NCBI RefSeq assembly: GCF_900169165.1
Contig: NZ_FXYY01000017.1
Coordinates: forward strand, 1-64,000
DNA: 64,000 nucleotides
Reading direction: 5' to 3'
From: Brevibacterium linens ATCC 9172
GTDB taxonomy: Bacteria; Actinomycetota; Actinomycetes; Actinomycetales; Brevibacteriaceae
In this document: piece by piece, positions 52,952 through 62,126 of the stretch
Layout of the letters: each line of letters starts with the position of its first letter
How positions within the stretch are numbered: the stretch's first letter is position 1
Translations under genes and position numbers: made by a program
Notes under the pieces: model-generated
The model's database searches: none
What the model was told of the DNA's origin: nothing
The model's input: the letters and a program-made list of their open reading frames with translations, nothing else

Positions 52952-53974
52952 CTATTCTACGGCACCGTCTGTCTCGGCACCAATCCGAGAGGTCACGGCC
53001 GCAGCACACGCGTCGATTCCGGATTCGGTGAGAAGGATGTCGTAGTGGTTCGTCCCCTGCACGTCGACGATGTCCATCCGCGGCCACCGACGAGCGAAGT
53101 CGTCGATCGTCTCCGGCGGGTACAGCCCCGGTTCGGCGGCGACGAGGTCGCGTTCGGCGAAGAGGAAGACCACCTCGGCCTGGGAGTCATCACTGCCCAT
53201 GACCGCATCCAGGGCTTCCCGGTAGGCGGAGCCGGTGTACATATCGGCCGAATCGGCCTGCATCGCCTCCACCGAGGTCGACGGCTGGAACGAGTGATCG
53301 TCTTTGGCCGCCAGATCGTAGACGAAGCTCTCGGTCGCCACGGTGTCGAGACCGTCGACGAACGCGGGATGAGCGGCGAAGAACGCCAAGTACTCCTCCA
53401 CACTGCCGAAGCTCATCGACAGCCGCTCGGCGGCCGGGCCGAGGACGGCGGCGATGAGGTCATCGGTGTCGAGGTCCTCGTCGTTGAGGTCATCGACCGG
53501 TCCGTCGCCATGGGACTGCCCCACCGGCAGGGGAAGGCCCCCGTCGATGAGGACGGGACCACGGAAGCGGCGGGCCGCCTCGGCGCCGGTCTCGAGGTTC
53601 TGCGCACCCGCCGTTCCGGCCAGGGTCATCGCGACGAACCCGCCCATGGAATGCCCGACCAGGGTGACCGGGCCCTCCGGAGCGAAGGCATCGACGGCGG
53701 CGATGACATCCTGCGCGTGCGCGGCTATCCCGAACGGGCCGGGCAGGGTGCGGGAGTCGGCTCGGCCGCGCAGGTCGGGGCCGATGATGCGGATGCCGGG
53801 CAGGGAGGAGACGAGGCCCGCGAAGAAGAGATGATTGGAGGTGATGCCGTGGATGACGCACACGGTGGGGACACGGCCGGGACCGCTCGCCACCGGCTCC
53901 CACACTCCCACGGACAGCTGTCCGCCGGGGACGTCCACGCGGTACCGGTTGTAATCGTGTGAGGACATCGTCAC
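52952..53974 (-). CDS. Alpha/beta-hydrolase fold protein
   Basis: This protein of about 340 residues has the fold's oxyanion HG motif (VCVIHGITSNHLFF) and nucleophile elbow VGHSMGGFVAM, with the serine of the triad in place. The aspartate is probably in FLFAERDLVAAEPG and the histidine in GTNHYDILL. The lid region in the middle is acidic. It could be an esterase, lipase or haloperoxidase-like enzyme. The start could be GTG 53974 or ATG 53968; AAGGG lies upstream. It is inserted between prs and rplY. Confidence 0.85.
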   Translation of the reverse strand: MTMSSHDYNRYRVDVPGGQLSVGVWEPVASGPGRVPTVCVIHGITSNHLFFAGLVSSLPGIRIIGPDLRGRADSRTLPGPFGIAAHAQDVIAAVDAFAPEGPVTLVGHSMGGFVAMTLAGTAGAQNLETGAEAARRFRGPVLIDGGLPLPVGQSHGDGPVDDLNDEDLDTDDLIAAVLGPAAERLSMSFGSVEEYLAFFAAHPAFVDGLDTVATESFVYDLAAKDDHSFQPSTSVEAMQADSADMYTGSAYREALDAVMGSDDSQAEVVFLFAERDLVAAEPGLYPPETIDDFARRWPRMDIVDVQGTNHYDILLTESGIDACAAAVTSRIGAETDGAVE

Positions 53975-54028
53975 TGATCCCTTCGCTTAGGCGTTGTCTC
54001 CAGTGTAGGACCTCACGGCAGTCCAGAC

Positions 54029-54067
54029 GATGCGAACCCCGAGTCGCATCGACTCGGGGTTCGCATC
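54029..54067 (-). terminator. Terminator after prs
   Basis: Two perfectly complementary 18-base arms (54029-54046 and 54050-54067) are separated by CAT, 46 bases past the prs stop. Confidence 0.8.
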
Positions 54068-54112
54068 AGATCCGGCGCGATTGCGCGGATCACGGGGCCT
54101 CAGCCCTCGGGA

Positions 54113-55084
54113 TCAGACTTCGAAGAGGCTCGTGACCGATCCGTCTTCGAAGACCTCGTGCACGGCACGGGCGATGAGCGGAGCGATGGAGAGCACGGTG
54201 AGCTTGTCGAAGATCTTGTCCTCACTCAGCGGCAGAGTGTTCGTGACGATGACCTCTTCGGCCACGGAGTTCGACAGACGCTCGACGGCCGGGCCGGAGA
54301 ACACGGCGTGGGTGGACACGACGATGACGCCCTTGGCGCCGGCGGCCATGCAGGCATCGGCGGCCTGGACGATGGTGCCGCCGGTGTCGATCATGTCGTC
54401 GACGAGCACGCAGGTGCGCCCCTCGACCTCACCGACGACGCGGTTGGCCTTGGTCTCGTTCGGTCGGGTGATGTCACGGGTCTTATGGATGAAGGCCAGC
54501 GGCACTCCGCCCAGCGAGTTCGACCAGTTCTCGGCGACCTTGATGCGGCCGGCGTCGGGCGAGACCACGGCGAGGTCGCCGGGATACTTGTCCTTGACGT
54601 AGCCGGCGAGGATCGGCATCGCGATCAGGTGGTCGACGGGGCCGTCGAAGTAGCCCTGGATCTGCGCGGTGTGCAGGTCGACGGTGATGATGCGGTCGGC
54701 GCCGGCGGTCTTGTACAGATCGGCGACGAGACGGGCGGAGATCGGTTCGCGTCCGCGGTGCTTCTTGTCCTGCCTGGCGTACGGGAAGAACGGAGCGATG
54801 ACGGTGATGCGCTTGGCCGAAGCACGCTTGAGCGCGTCGACCATGATCAGCTGCTCCATCAGCCATTCGTTGATGGGAGCGCAGTGGGACTGCAGGACGA
54901 AGACGTCGCTGCCGCGCACTGACTCGGAGTAGCGGACGTAGATCTCGCCGTTCGCGAAGTTGTAGATGTCGGTGGGGAGGAGTTCGGTCCCCAGATTCTC
55001 CGCGACTTGTTCGGCGAGTTCGGGATTCGCCCGACCGCTGACCAGGACGAGCTTCTTATCGCCCGCCGTCGTTATCTCATTCAC
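54113..55084 (-). CDS. prs: Ribose-phosphate pyrophosphokinase
   Basis: This 323-residue enzyme makes PRPP from ribose 5-phosphate and ATP. FANGEIYVRYSESVRGSDVF, the flexible loop PFFPYARQDKKHRGREPISA, VDLHTAQIQGYFDGPVDHL, the pyrophosphate loop VSPDAGRIKVAE and the PRPP motif CVLVDDMIDTGGTI are all present. GTG 55084 overlaps the glmU stop by eight bases. It feeds the purine genes at the other end of the window, among other pathways. Confidence 0.96.
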   Translation of the reverse strand: MNEITTAGDKKLVLVSGRANPELAEQVAENLGTELLPTDIYNFANGEIYVRYSESVRGSDVFVLQSHCAPINEWLMEQLIMVDALKRASAKRITVIAPFFPYARQDKKHRGREPISARLVADLYKTAGADRIITVDLHTAQIQGYFDGPVDHLIAMPILAGYVKDKYPGDLAVVSPDAGRIKVAENWSNSLGGVPLAFIHKTRDITRPNETKANRVVGEVEGRTCVLVDDMIDTGGTIVQAADACMAAGAKGVIVVSTHAVFSGPAVERLSNSVAEEVIVTNTLPLSEDKIFDKLTVLSIAPLIARAVHEVFEDGSVTSLFEV

Positions 55085-56534
55085 TGATCCGTTCCCCTTC
55101 GGATGCGTTTTCGGCCGCCTGCGCTGCGGGCGTGCCGGGACGGTTTGTCTGGACCCAGCCCTCCAGGTTGCGCTGCGGGGCCACCGAGATGGCCAGCGCT
55201 CCTGCAGGGACATCCTTGCGCACCGTCGTGCTTGCACCCGAATAGGCGCCGTCGCCCACGGTGACAGGGGCGACATACATATTGTCCGAGCCCATGCGTG
55301 CATGCTTGCCGATGACGGTGCGGTGCTTGTTGACGCCGTCGTAGTTGACGAACACCGAGGCCGCTCCGATGTTCGACCCCTCCCCGATCTCAGCATCGCC
55401 GACGTAGGAGAGATGGGGCACCTTCGCACCCTTGCCGATATCGGCGTTCTTCGTCTCCACGAAGGTGCCGATCTTTCCGGACTCGCCGAGTTTGGTGCCC
55501 GGCCTCAGGTAGGCGAACGGTCCGACGTTGGCTTCCGGGCCGACGACGGCGAGTTCACCGTGGGCGCGCACGACCTTGGCGTTCTCCCCCACTTCGGTGT
55601 CCTTGAGCGTGGTGTCGGGGCCGACGACGGCGCCGGCTCCGATGTCGGTGGCGCCCAGCAGCTGGGTGCCCGGCAGGATCGTCGCATCGGCGGCGATGGA
55701 GACGTCGACGTCGATCCACGTGGTGTCGGGATCGATGATGGAGACTCCGGCACGCATGAACTTCTCACACTGCCGGCGGTTGAGCTCTTTGCCGAGGTTC
55801 GCCAGCTGCACACGGTCGTTCGCTCCCTCGACCTGCCACAGGTCGTCGGTCGCGGTGGCGGCAACGGACAGACCGGCCTGACGGGAGAAGCCGATGACAT
55901 CGGTGAGGTATTTCTCACCCTGCGCGTTGTCGGTGGTCAGAGAGGCCAGGCCCTGCCGCAGTGCGGAGGCGTCGAAGGCGTAGATTCCGGAGTTGATCTC
56001 ACGGATGGCCCGTTCGGTCTCGCTCGCATCCTTCTGCTCGACGATGCTCAGCAGGGCACCGTTCGCATCGCGGACGATGCGGCCGTACCCGGTCGGGTCG
56101 GCCACCTCGGCGGACAGGACGGTCACGGCGTTGGCGTCGGATTCATGGATCTCGACGAGCCCGTTGATCGTCTCCGTGGTCAGCAGGGGCACATCGCCGT
56201 AGGTGACGACGACGGTTCCGCTGAGGTCCTCGGGCAGCTGTGTCAGTGCGCATTCGGTGGCCCGCCCGGTGCCCGGGACGTCATCCTGGTCGGCGATGAG
56301 CAGGCTCCGCTGGGAGGACACGGGAAGGGAGTCGAGGTGGGCGACGAGCTGATCGCGCTCGTGGCGGACGACGACGATGAGGTGTTCGGGAGAGGTTCCC
56401 GCCGCGGCGGCGACGGAGTGGTGGAGCAGGGAGCGGCCGCCGATGGGATGCATCACCTTGGGAAGAGCCGACTTCATTCGAGTGCCTTGGCCCGCTGCCA
56501 GAACGATGACGGCGGTCGGATGAGTCTGCGACAT
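55077..56534 (-). CDS. glmU: Bifunctional UDP-N-acetylglucosamine pyrophosphorylase/glucosamine-1-phosphate N-acetyltransferase
   Basis: This 485-residue protein makes UDP-GlcNAc for peptidoglycan. The N-terminal uridylyltransferase domain begins VIVLAAGQGTRMKSALPKV and has YGDVPLLTTETI. The C-terminal left-handed beta-helix (FAYLRPGTKLGESGKIGTFV, GEGSNIGAASVFVNYDGVNK) carries the acetyltransferase site. The last 20 or so residues are a variable Ala/Glu tail. GAAGGATT precedes the ATG. It lies directly behind tRNA-Gln, an order conserved in actinobacteria. Confidence 0.96.
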   Translation of the reverse strand: MSQTHPTAVIVLAAGQGTRMKSALPKVMHPIGGRSLLHHSVAAAAGTSPEHLIVVVRHERDQLVAHLDSLPVSSQRSLLIADQDDVPGTGRATECALTQLPEDLSGTVVVTYGDVPLLTTETINGLVEIHESDANAVTVLSAEVADPTGYGRIVRDANGALLSIVEQKDASETERAIREINSGIYAFDASALRQGLASLTTDNAQGEKYLTDVIGFSRQAGLSVAATATDDLWQVEGANDRVQLANLGKELNRRQCEKFMRAGVSIIDPDTTWIDVDVSIAADATILPGTQLLGATDIGAGAVVGPDTTLKDTEVGENAKVVRAHGELAVVGPEANVGPFAYLRPGTKLGESGKIGTFVETKNADIGKGAKVPHLSYVGDAEIGEGSNIGAASVFVNYDGVNKHRTVIGKHARMGSDNMYVAPVTVGDGAYSGASTTVRKDVPAGALAISVAPQRNLEGWVQTNRPGTPAAQAAENASEGERISE

Positions 56535-56566
56535 AGTTGAATCCTTCGCATGTCGGGTTGGGCCAG

Positions 56567-56638
56567 CTCCGCCCATAGGATTCGAACCTATACTGCACGG
56601 CTCCAAAGGCCGGCGTGCTGCCATTACACCAGGGCGGA
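56567..56638 (-). tRNA. tRNA-Gln (anticodon TTG)
   Basis: The minus strand folds as acceptor TCCGCCC/GGGCGGA with discriminator G, D arm GTG/CAC, anticodon loop CTTTGGA (anticodon TTG), variable GCAGT and T arm ATAGG-TTCGAAT-CCTAT. The anticodon stem CCGGC/GCCGT has a C-T mismatch at its outer pair. CCA is not encoded. glmU starts 32 bases downstream. Confidence 0.92.
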
Positions 56639-56689
56639 ACAGCGTGCACCAGTAGAGGGGCCCGCGCTCACGAGACACCATCATGCCAC

Positions 56690-56695
56690 TACGAT
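56690..56695 (+). promoter_or_regulatory. -10 element of the 56703 gene (leaderless)
   Basis: TACGAT, then seven bases, then ATG 56703. Confidence 0.6.
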
Positions 56696-56702
56696 TAACT
56701 GT

Positions 56703-57092
56703 ATGGAAATTCTACGCGAGATTCTGCTGACCCTGCATCTGCTGGGCATGGCCATCATCGTCGGCGGCTATTTCACCGTCGTCCGCTCCCCCAGAGTGAT
56801 GCCCGGTATGCTGCACGGCGCCTATCTGCAGCTGATCACAGGACTGCTGCTCGTGGGCCTGGCCGAGATGGGCGATGACGACGTCAACCATATGAAGATC
56901 GGCATCAAACTGGTCGTGGCGATCCTCGTCACGGTCTTCGCCTTCATCGGCAACCGGAAGCAGAAGGCGTTCACGGCCTCTGCCCCTGCCGAAGGCGGTG
57001 CCGTGGCGGTGAAGAACCCGTCGGCGACCATGGCTCACCTGGTGGTGGCCTTCGCCGTCATCAACGTCATCGTGGCCGTCTTCATCCACTGA
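56703..57092 (+). CDS. Small four-helix membrane protein of unknown function
   Basis: This 129-residue protein has four hydrophobic segments (LLTLHLLGMAIIVGGYF, GAYLQLITGLLLVGLAEM, IGIKLVVAILVTVFAFIGN, ATMAHLVVAFAVINVIVAVF) and a short cytoplasmic loop with RKQKAFTAS. The pattern is that of small actinobacterial integral membrane proteins related to the CopD/DUF2269-like group, but I would not name it. It is followed by a very long palindrome. Confidence 0.65.
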   Translation: MEILREILLTLHLLGMAIIVGGYFTVVRSPRVMPGMLHGAYLQLITGLLLVGLAEMGDDDVNHMKIGIKLVVAILVTVFAFIGNRKQKAFTASAPAEGGAVAVKNPSATMAHLVVAFAVINVIVAVFIH

Positions 57093-57104
57093 CCCTCCCC
57101 AATT

Positions 57105-57162
57105 GCTACCTGACGGCGGCTCAGCAACCTGGCGCGAGGTTGCTGAGCCGCCGTCGGGTAGT
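57105..57162. repeat. Long palindrome (26-pair hairpin), terminator or repeated element
   Basis: Arms 57105-57130 and 57137-57162 pair along 26 positions (24 Watson-Crick, 2 G-T) around GGCGCG. The start is 12 bases after the small membrane-protein gene, so it can end that transcript. It is longer than the other terminators here (16-20 pairs), is flanked by CCCTCCCC and GGGGTGGGGG, and may be a dispersed palindromic repeat. Confidence 0.7.
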
Positions 57163-57213
57163 TCTGAGGGGTGGGGGCTCGTGTCTGGGGCTGACGGTAT
57201 CGTTGGGGGCGAC

Positions 57214-59754
57214 ATGACTGCTGCAGCTGAACACACGAACCATGCCGCCGGCGCCGACTCCCGAGCGGCCGAACTCCTCACCGGGCTCAACCCCAGGCAG
57301 CGCGAGGCCGTGATCCATACGGGATCCCCGCTGCTCATCGTCGCCGGGGCCGGATCGGGCAAGACGACCGTGCTCACCCGACGCATCGCCTACGCCCTGG
57401 CCACCGGTCGAGCCCATCCCGGCGAGGTCCTGGCGATCACGTTCACGAACAAGGCCGCCAAGGAGATGGCCGAACGCGTGTCCTCGATCGTCGGGCCCGC
57501 TTCCCGTGCCATGTGGGTCTCGACGTTCCACTCCTCGTGCGTGCGCATCCTCCGCCGCGAAGCGAAGGTGCTGGGCATGAAATCGAACTTCACGATCTAC
57601 GACGCCCAGGACGCGCAACGGCTCGTCGCCCAGATCCTCAAGGAGCTCGGACTCGACACGAAGAAGTACGCTCCGCGGGCGATCCTGCACCGGATCTCGA
57701 ACCTCAAGAACGAACTGCAGACCCCCGATGACTTCATCCCGCGGCCCAACAATCCCGCCGACGAGGTGCTCGCCGACGTCTTCAAGCGCTACACCTCCCG
57801 TCTGCGGCTGGCCAATGCCTTCGACTTCGACGATCTCATCGCAGAGACCGTCCATCTCTTCGGCGCCTTCCCCGAGGTGGCCGATTCCTACCGTCGTCGG
57901 TTCCGCCATATCCTCGTCGACGAGTACCAGGACACGAACCCGGCACAGTACGCCCTGATCAAGGCCCTCGCCGGTGACGGTGCGGGAGGTCCGACGGGAG
58001 CCGAACTCACCGTCGTCGGCGACGCCGACCAGTCGATCTATGCCTTCCGCGGCGCCACGGTGCGCAATATCGTCGAATTCGAGAAGGACTTTCCGAACGC
58101 GGACACCATTCTCTTGGAGCAGAACTACCGGTCGACACAGAACATCCTCGACGCGGCCAACGCCGTGATCGCGAACAACGACGACCGCCGGGAGAAGAAA
58201 CTGTGGACCTCGGAGGGCTCCGGCGAGCAGATCGTCGGCTGGGTGGCCGAGAACGAACAAGGTGAAGCCCGGTTCATCGTCGACCGCATCGACGACCTCA
58301 TCGACGAGGAGACGTACACCTACGGTGACTTCGCCGTGTTCTACCGCACGAACGCTCAATCGCGCGCCATCGAAGACGCACTGGTCCGCTCCGGAATCCC
58401 GTACAAGGTCGTCGGCGGCACCCGCTTCTACGAACGCAAGGAGATCAAGGACGCCCTCGCCTACCTGCGCGTCGTCGCCAACCCCGATGACGACGTCAAC
58501 CTGCGCCGCATCCTCAATGTGCCCAAACGCTCCATCGGCGACCGCACCGAAGGCATCATCGCCGACTTCGCCGACCGAGAGAGCATCAGCTTCTATACCG
58601 CTCTGGGCCGCCTCGACGAGATCCCGCATCTGAGTTCGCGCGCACTGACCTCGGTGCAGAAGTTCTACGACCTCATGCAGGATCTGCGCTCCACCGCCGA
58701 GTCCTCCCCGCTCTCCCGCGTCATCGAGGCGATCCTCGAGCAGTCCGGATACCTCGAATCCCTGCAGAAGAGCACCGACCCGCAGGACGAATCCCGAGTC
58801 GACAACCTCGCCGAGCTCGTCGCCGTGGCCGAGGATTTCGTCGCCACTCGCGAGGCCGCCGCGGTTGCCCAACGAGACACCCGGGACGACACAGACACCG
58901 GCACCGGCACCGGCACCGAGACGACCGCCGCAGAGACGACCGATGCAGAGTCCGAAACCGCCGCCGAGGCGGTCGATCCCGCCGTCGATGACGCCGGTTC
59001 CGCTGTCGCCTCCACCGCTGCCGGCGTCGGTCCCGCAGCCATCGATCAGTTCCTCGAGCAGGTGGCTCTGGCCTCGGATACGGATCAGATCCCCGATGCC
59101 GAACTCGGTCAGGTCACGCTGATGACTCTGCACACGGCCAAGGGCTTGGAGTTCCCGGTGGTCTTCCTCACCGGGCTCGAAGACGGAGGATTCCCGCATT
59201 CGCGTTCCTTTGAGAATCCGCAGGAGCTGTCGGAAGAACGACGTCTGGCCTATGTCGGGCTCACCCGAGCTCGGCAGCGGCTGCTCGTCACTCGCGCCGA
59301 AACACGGAGCATGTGGGGTCAGCCTCAGTACAATCCGCCGAGCCGGTTCCTCTCCGAGATCCCGGAGAACCTCATCAACTGGGAGAACACGGGAAGCTTC
59401 TCCGGTGGCTTCGGGTCCGGAGGCTTCGGCTCCGGTGGTCACGGTTCCAGTGGATTCGGCTCCGGCGGCTATTCCCGCGGTTTCGGGTCGTCGCGGTCGT
59501 CCGGCGGCAGTTCCCGCTCACGCTCGAGTGCGAGTTCATCGACACCGGTCGCCGGATTCCCCAACCGGATCCGCCCCAACCGCGAGGTCATCTCCGTCGA
59601 GGTCGGTGAGAAGGTCTCACACGAGTCCTTCGGGCTCGGCACCGTCACCGAGGTCAACGGCGTCGGAGACAAGACCGTGGCCGTCGTCGACTTCGGCTCG
59701 GCCGGATCGAAGCGGCTGCTGCTGCGCTACGCCCCGATCGACAAACTCAGCTGA
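57214..59754 (+). CDS. pcrA: UvrD/PcrA-type ATP-dependent DNA helicase
   Basis: This is an 846-residue SF1A helicase. Walker A GAGSGKTT is at 45-52, LAITFTNKAAKEM near 74, DEYQD (motif II) at 236-240, GDADQSIYAFRGA (motif III) near 269-281, QNYRST (IV) near 303-308, TLHTAKGLEFPVV (V) near 638-650 and VGLTRARQRL (VI) near 681-690. Two additions are seen: an acidic Thr/Gly/Ala/Glu insert at about 553-607 and a Gly/Ser/Phe-rich linker at 728-770. The C-terminal Tudor-like domain (EVGEKVSHESFGLGTVTEVN) is the part that contacts RNA polymerase. It acts in nucleotide-excision repair. ATG 57214 follows a GGGGGCG stretch. Confidence 0.93.
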   Translation: MTAAAEHTNHAAGADSRAAELLTGLNPRQREAVIHTGSPLLIVAGAGSGKTTVLTRRIAYALATGRAHPGEVLAITFTNKAAKEMAERVSSIVGPASRAMWVSTFHSSCVRILRREAKVLGMKSNFTIYDAQDAQRLVAQILKELGLDTKKYAPRAILHRISNLKNELQTPDDFIPRPNNPADEVLADVFKRYTSRLRLANAFDFDDLIAETVHLFGAFPEVADSYRRRFRHILVDEYQDTNPAQYALIKALAGDGAGGPTGAELTVVGDADQSIYAFRGATVRNIVEFEKDFPNADTILLEQNYRSTQNILDAANAVIANNDDRREKKLWTSEGSGEQIVGWVAENEQGEARFIVDRIDDLIDEETYTYGDFAVFYRTNAQSRAIEDALVRSGIPYKVVGGTRFYERKEIKDALAYLRVVANPDDDVNLRRILNVPKRSIGDRTEGIIADFADRESISFYTALGRLDEIPHLSSRALTSVQKFYDLMQDLRSTAESSPLSRVIEAILEQSGYLESLQKSTDPQDESRVDNLAELVAVAEDFVATREAAAVAQRDTRDDTDTGTGTGTETTAAETTDAESETAAEAVDPAVDDAGSAVASTAAGVGPAAIDQFLEQVALASDTDQIPDAELGQVTLMTLHTAKGLEFPVVFLTGLEDGGFPHSRSFENPQELSEERRLAYVGLTRARQRLLVTRAETRSMWGQPQYNPPSRFLSEIPENLINWENTGSFSGGFGSGGFGSGGHGSSGFGSGGYSRGFGSSRSSGGSSRSRSSASSSTPVAGFPNRIRPNREVISVEVGEKVSHESFGLGTVTEVNGVGDKTVAVVDFGSAGSKRLLLRYAPIDKLS

Positions 59755-59804
59755 GCCGACCGCTTCGGTGGACGCACGGTCCGGCACCGTGCCGCGAATA
59801 GAGA

Positions 59805-59840
59805 GAGCGCCGAGGAGAACTCACGTTCTCCTCGGCGCTC
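59805..59840. terminator. Bidirectional terminator between pcrA and the small Rv0909-type gene
   Basis: GAGCGCCGAGGAGAAC and GTTCTCCTCGGCGCTC are perfectly complementary (16 pairs) around TCAC, between convergent genes. Confidence 0.8.
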
Positions 59841-59871
59841 ATCCATGCCGGACGCGGCTATGGCTCAAAGA

Positions 59872-60054
59872 TCATTCGTTGCCCAATTTGCCATCGGCAC
59901 CTTCGCGACCCTGGTTGATCTGGTCTTCGAATTTTCCGCCGGTGGCGTTGTTGGCGGCGTCAGCAGCCTTGTCCAGGCCCTGGTCGCTGATCTCTTCACC
60001 CTTATCGCTATTCAAGGCGTCCTTGGCTTTGTTCGTAAGATCGTCGAGTCCCAT
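59872..60054 (-). CDS. Rv0909/MT0933-like small antitoxin-family protein
   Basis: This 60-residue, very polar protein has the sequence MGLDDLTNKAKDALNSDKG then QGLDKAADAANNATGGKFED. It matches the small actinobacterial MT0933/Rv0909-like family, annotated as antitoxins on the strength of the M. tuberculosis pair. No partner toxin is next to it here, so a general stress or hydrophilin-like role is as likely. It also resembles CsbD proteins in composition. ATG 60054 has AAAGGAG 5 bases upstream. Confidence 0.8.
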   Translation of the reverse strand: MGLDDLTNKAKDALNSDKGEEISDQGLDKAADAANNATGGKFEDQINQGREGADGKLGNE

Positions 60055-60190
60055 GCTGTCTCCTTTCATCGGAAAAGGTTCTGAGCGAACCTCTGACGCC
60101 ACTCACCTTGCCATTGTTACCGGCGTGGCAACACCCGCGCGTCGCAGTTCTCAGCGAATGCACATAAAGAATGTCGCCGAGACCGAATCA

Positions 60191-60532
60191 TCAGCGGGTC
60201 AATGGCACGAGGAACGCCAGCACGACCAGCAGTCCGGCGAACAGCAGACAGGTGGCGATGTCAACGGTCTTCGACCGGTTCGTCCACACATCGGTCCACG
60301 GCGGCGGCATCGCCCGGAACCCGGCGAGCCCGGCGGGGACGACCGCGAGGACGACAGCACCGAGGCGGAAGTCGACGATGGAGCACGCCGCTGCCGCGGC
60401 GACGCCCAGAAGACAGCCGAGCAGCACCCAATCACGCCTGGTGGGATGCGCGTACCGCCGTTTCCAATAGATCCATCGTTTCGAGATCGGCCCTCTCCCC
60501 CGCCGTGCATGGCGGGGATGAGGCCGTTTCAT
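60191..60532 (-). CDS. DUF3017 small membrane protein
   Basis: This 113-residue protein has an Arg/Pro-rich cytoplasmic N-terminus, then three helices (DWVLLGCLLGVAAAAACSIV, LGAVVLAVVPAGLAGFRAMP, IATCLLFAGLLVVLAFLVPL). It fits the actinobacterial DUF3017 family, typically encoded after purH or folD. It starts one base after the purH stop, so it is part of the purine operon. The function is unknown. Confidence 0.82.
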   Translation of the reverse strand: MKRPHPRHARRGRGPISKRWIYWKRRYAHPTRRDWVLLGCLLGVAAAAACSIVDFRLGAVVLAVVPAGLAGFRAMPPPWTDVWTNRSKTVDIATCLLFAGLLVVLAFLVPLTR

Positions 60533-60533
60533 C

Positions 60534-62078
60534 TCAGTGGAAGAAATGGCGGCTCCCGGTCAGGTACATCGTGACTCCGGCCGCCTCCGCAGCCGCGATG
60601 ACCTCATCGTCGCGGATCGATCCGCCCGGCTGCACCACGGCGGTGACTCCTGCATCGATGAGGATCTGCAGACCGTCGGGGAACGGGAAGAAGGCGTCCG
60701 AGGCAGCGACCGCTCCCGTGGCGCGTTCGGCTCCGGCACGTTCGACGGCGAGTTTGGCCGAGTCGACGCGGTTGACCTGACCCATTCCCACACCCACCGA
60801 GGCACCGTCCTTGGCGAGCAGGATGGCGTTCGACTTCACGGCCCGCCCGGCCTTCCACGCGAATTCGAGATCCGCGAGGACCTCGGGTGCAGCTGCCGGA
60901 CCGGCGGCCAGGGTCCAGTTCTCGGCGGAGTCTCCGTCGGCCTGGAAAGCGTCACGGTCCTGGACGAGGAATCCACCGCTGATCGGCTTGATCTCGGCTG
61001 TGGGCACATCGATGTCGCCGAGTTCGAGCAGTCGCAGATTCTTTTTCGTCGCGAGCATCTCGAGCGCCTCCGGGCTGAACGACGGAGCCGCCAGGCATTC
61101 GGTGAAGATCGGCTTGATCGAGGCGGCCAGCTCGGCGTCGACCTCCCGGTTCGTGGCGATCACACCGCCGTAGGCCGACAGCGGATCGCATTCGTGCGCG
61201 GCCTTGTGCGCCGCGGCCGCAGTCTCACCGACGGCGAGTCCGCAGGGATTCGCGTGCTTGATGATGGCCACGGCCGGCTGGTCGAAGTCGAACGCGGTAC
61301 GGATCGCGGCATCGGTGTCCGTGTAGTTGTTGTACGACATCGCCTTGCCGCCGAGCAGTCTCGCCCCCGCGATTCCCACGGTTCCGTCCGAGTAGACGGC
61401 CGCCGCCTGATGCGGGTTCTCCCCGTAGCGCAGGTCGGCGATCTTCTCCCCGGTGAGACCGGCGAATGCGGCCTTCTCATCGGTGGCGAGCTCCGCGGCG
61501 AACCAGGAGGCGACCGCCGCGTCGTAGGCCGCGGTGTGGGCGAAGGCGCGGGCGGCGAAGGTGCGACGGGCGTCGATGTCGAAGCCGTGACCGGCGGCAG
61601 CGTCGAGAACGGCCGAATAGTCGGCCGGATCCGTCACGACGGTGACCGTGGGGTGGTTCTTCGCCGCCGCACGCACCATCGAAGGTCCGCCGATGTCGAT
61701 CTGTTCGATGCAGTCATCGAAGCCGGCTCCGCTGGCGACGGTGTCGGCGAACGGGTAGAGGTTGACGACGACGAGGTCGAAGGGTTCGATCTCGAGTTCG
61801 GACAGCTGCTCGAGATGCTCGGGCTTGCGGGAGTCAGCGAGGATGCCGGCGTGGACGCGTGGGTGCAGGGTCTTGACCCGTCCTTCGAGGCATTCGGGGA
61901 ACCCGGTGAGCTCTTCGACCTTCGTCACCGCGACTCCCGCCTCGGCGATCTTCGCAGCCGTGGATCCGGTCGACACGATCTGGACTCCGGCTGCGTGGAG
62001 GCCGCGAGCCAGCTCCTCCAGGCCGGTCTTGTCGTAGACGCTGATCAGCGCTCTCTTGATCGCACGGGTTCCTGTCAC
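60534..62078 (-). CDS. purH: Bifunctional AICAR transformylase/IMP cyclohydrolase
   Basis: This 514-residue protein catalyses the last two steps of purine synthesis. The cyclohydrolase (MGS-like) domain begins [20 protein letters not shown] and has [20 protein letters not shown]. The transformylase part contains [27 protein letters not shown] and [13 protein letters not shown] with the catalytic Lys-His region. GTG 62078 has AGGAGG 4 bases upstream. It follows purN and precedes DUF3017. Confidence 0.96.
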   Translation of the reverse strand: MTGTRAIKRALISVYDKTGLEELARGLHAAGVQIVSTGSTAAKIAEAGVAVTKVEELTGFPECLEGRVKTLHPRVHAGILADSRKPEHLEQLSELEIEPFDLVVVNLYPFADTVASGAGFDDCIEQIDIGGPSMVRAAAKNHPTVTVVTDPADYSAVLDAAAGHGFDIDARRTFAARAFAHTAAYDAAVASWFAAELATDEKAAFAGLTGEKIADLRYGENPHQAAAVYSDGTVGIAGARLLGGKAMSYNNYTDTDAAIRTAFDFDQPAVAIIKHANPCGLAVGETAAAAHKAAHECDPLSAYGGVIATNREVDAELAASIKPIFTECLAAPSFSPEALEMLATKKNLRLLELGDIDVPTAEIKPISGGFLVQDRDAFQADGDSAENWTLAAGPAAAPEVLADLEFAWKAGRAVKSNAILLAKDGASVGVGMGQVNRVDSAKLAVERAGAERATGAVAASDAFFPFPDGLQILIDAGVTAVVQPGGSIRDDEVIAAAEAAGVTMYLTGSRHFFH

Positions 62079-62126
62079 AGATCCTCCTCGAGGTTCGATC
62101 GCCGGTCGGTTCTTCGCACGGCGGGG

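Noticed and set aside
52952..53974. Horizontal transfer of the alpha/beta hydrolase between prs and rplY
   Set aside because: Codon use and GC content look like the neighbours, and no repeats or mobile genes flank it.
59872..60054. Toxin-antitoxin locus at the Rv0909-like gene
   Set aside because: No partner toxin frame is adjacent; the next genes are DUF3017 and pcrA. The antitoxin name comes from one mycobacterial pair only.
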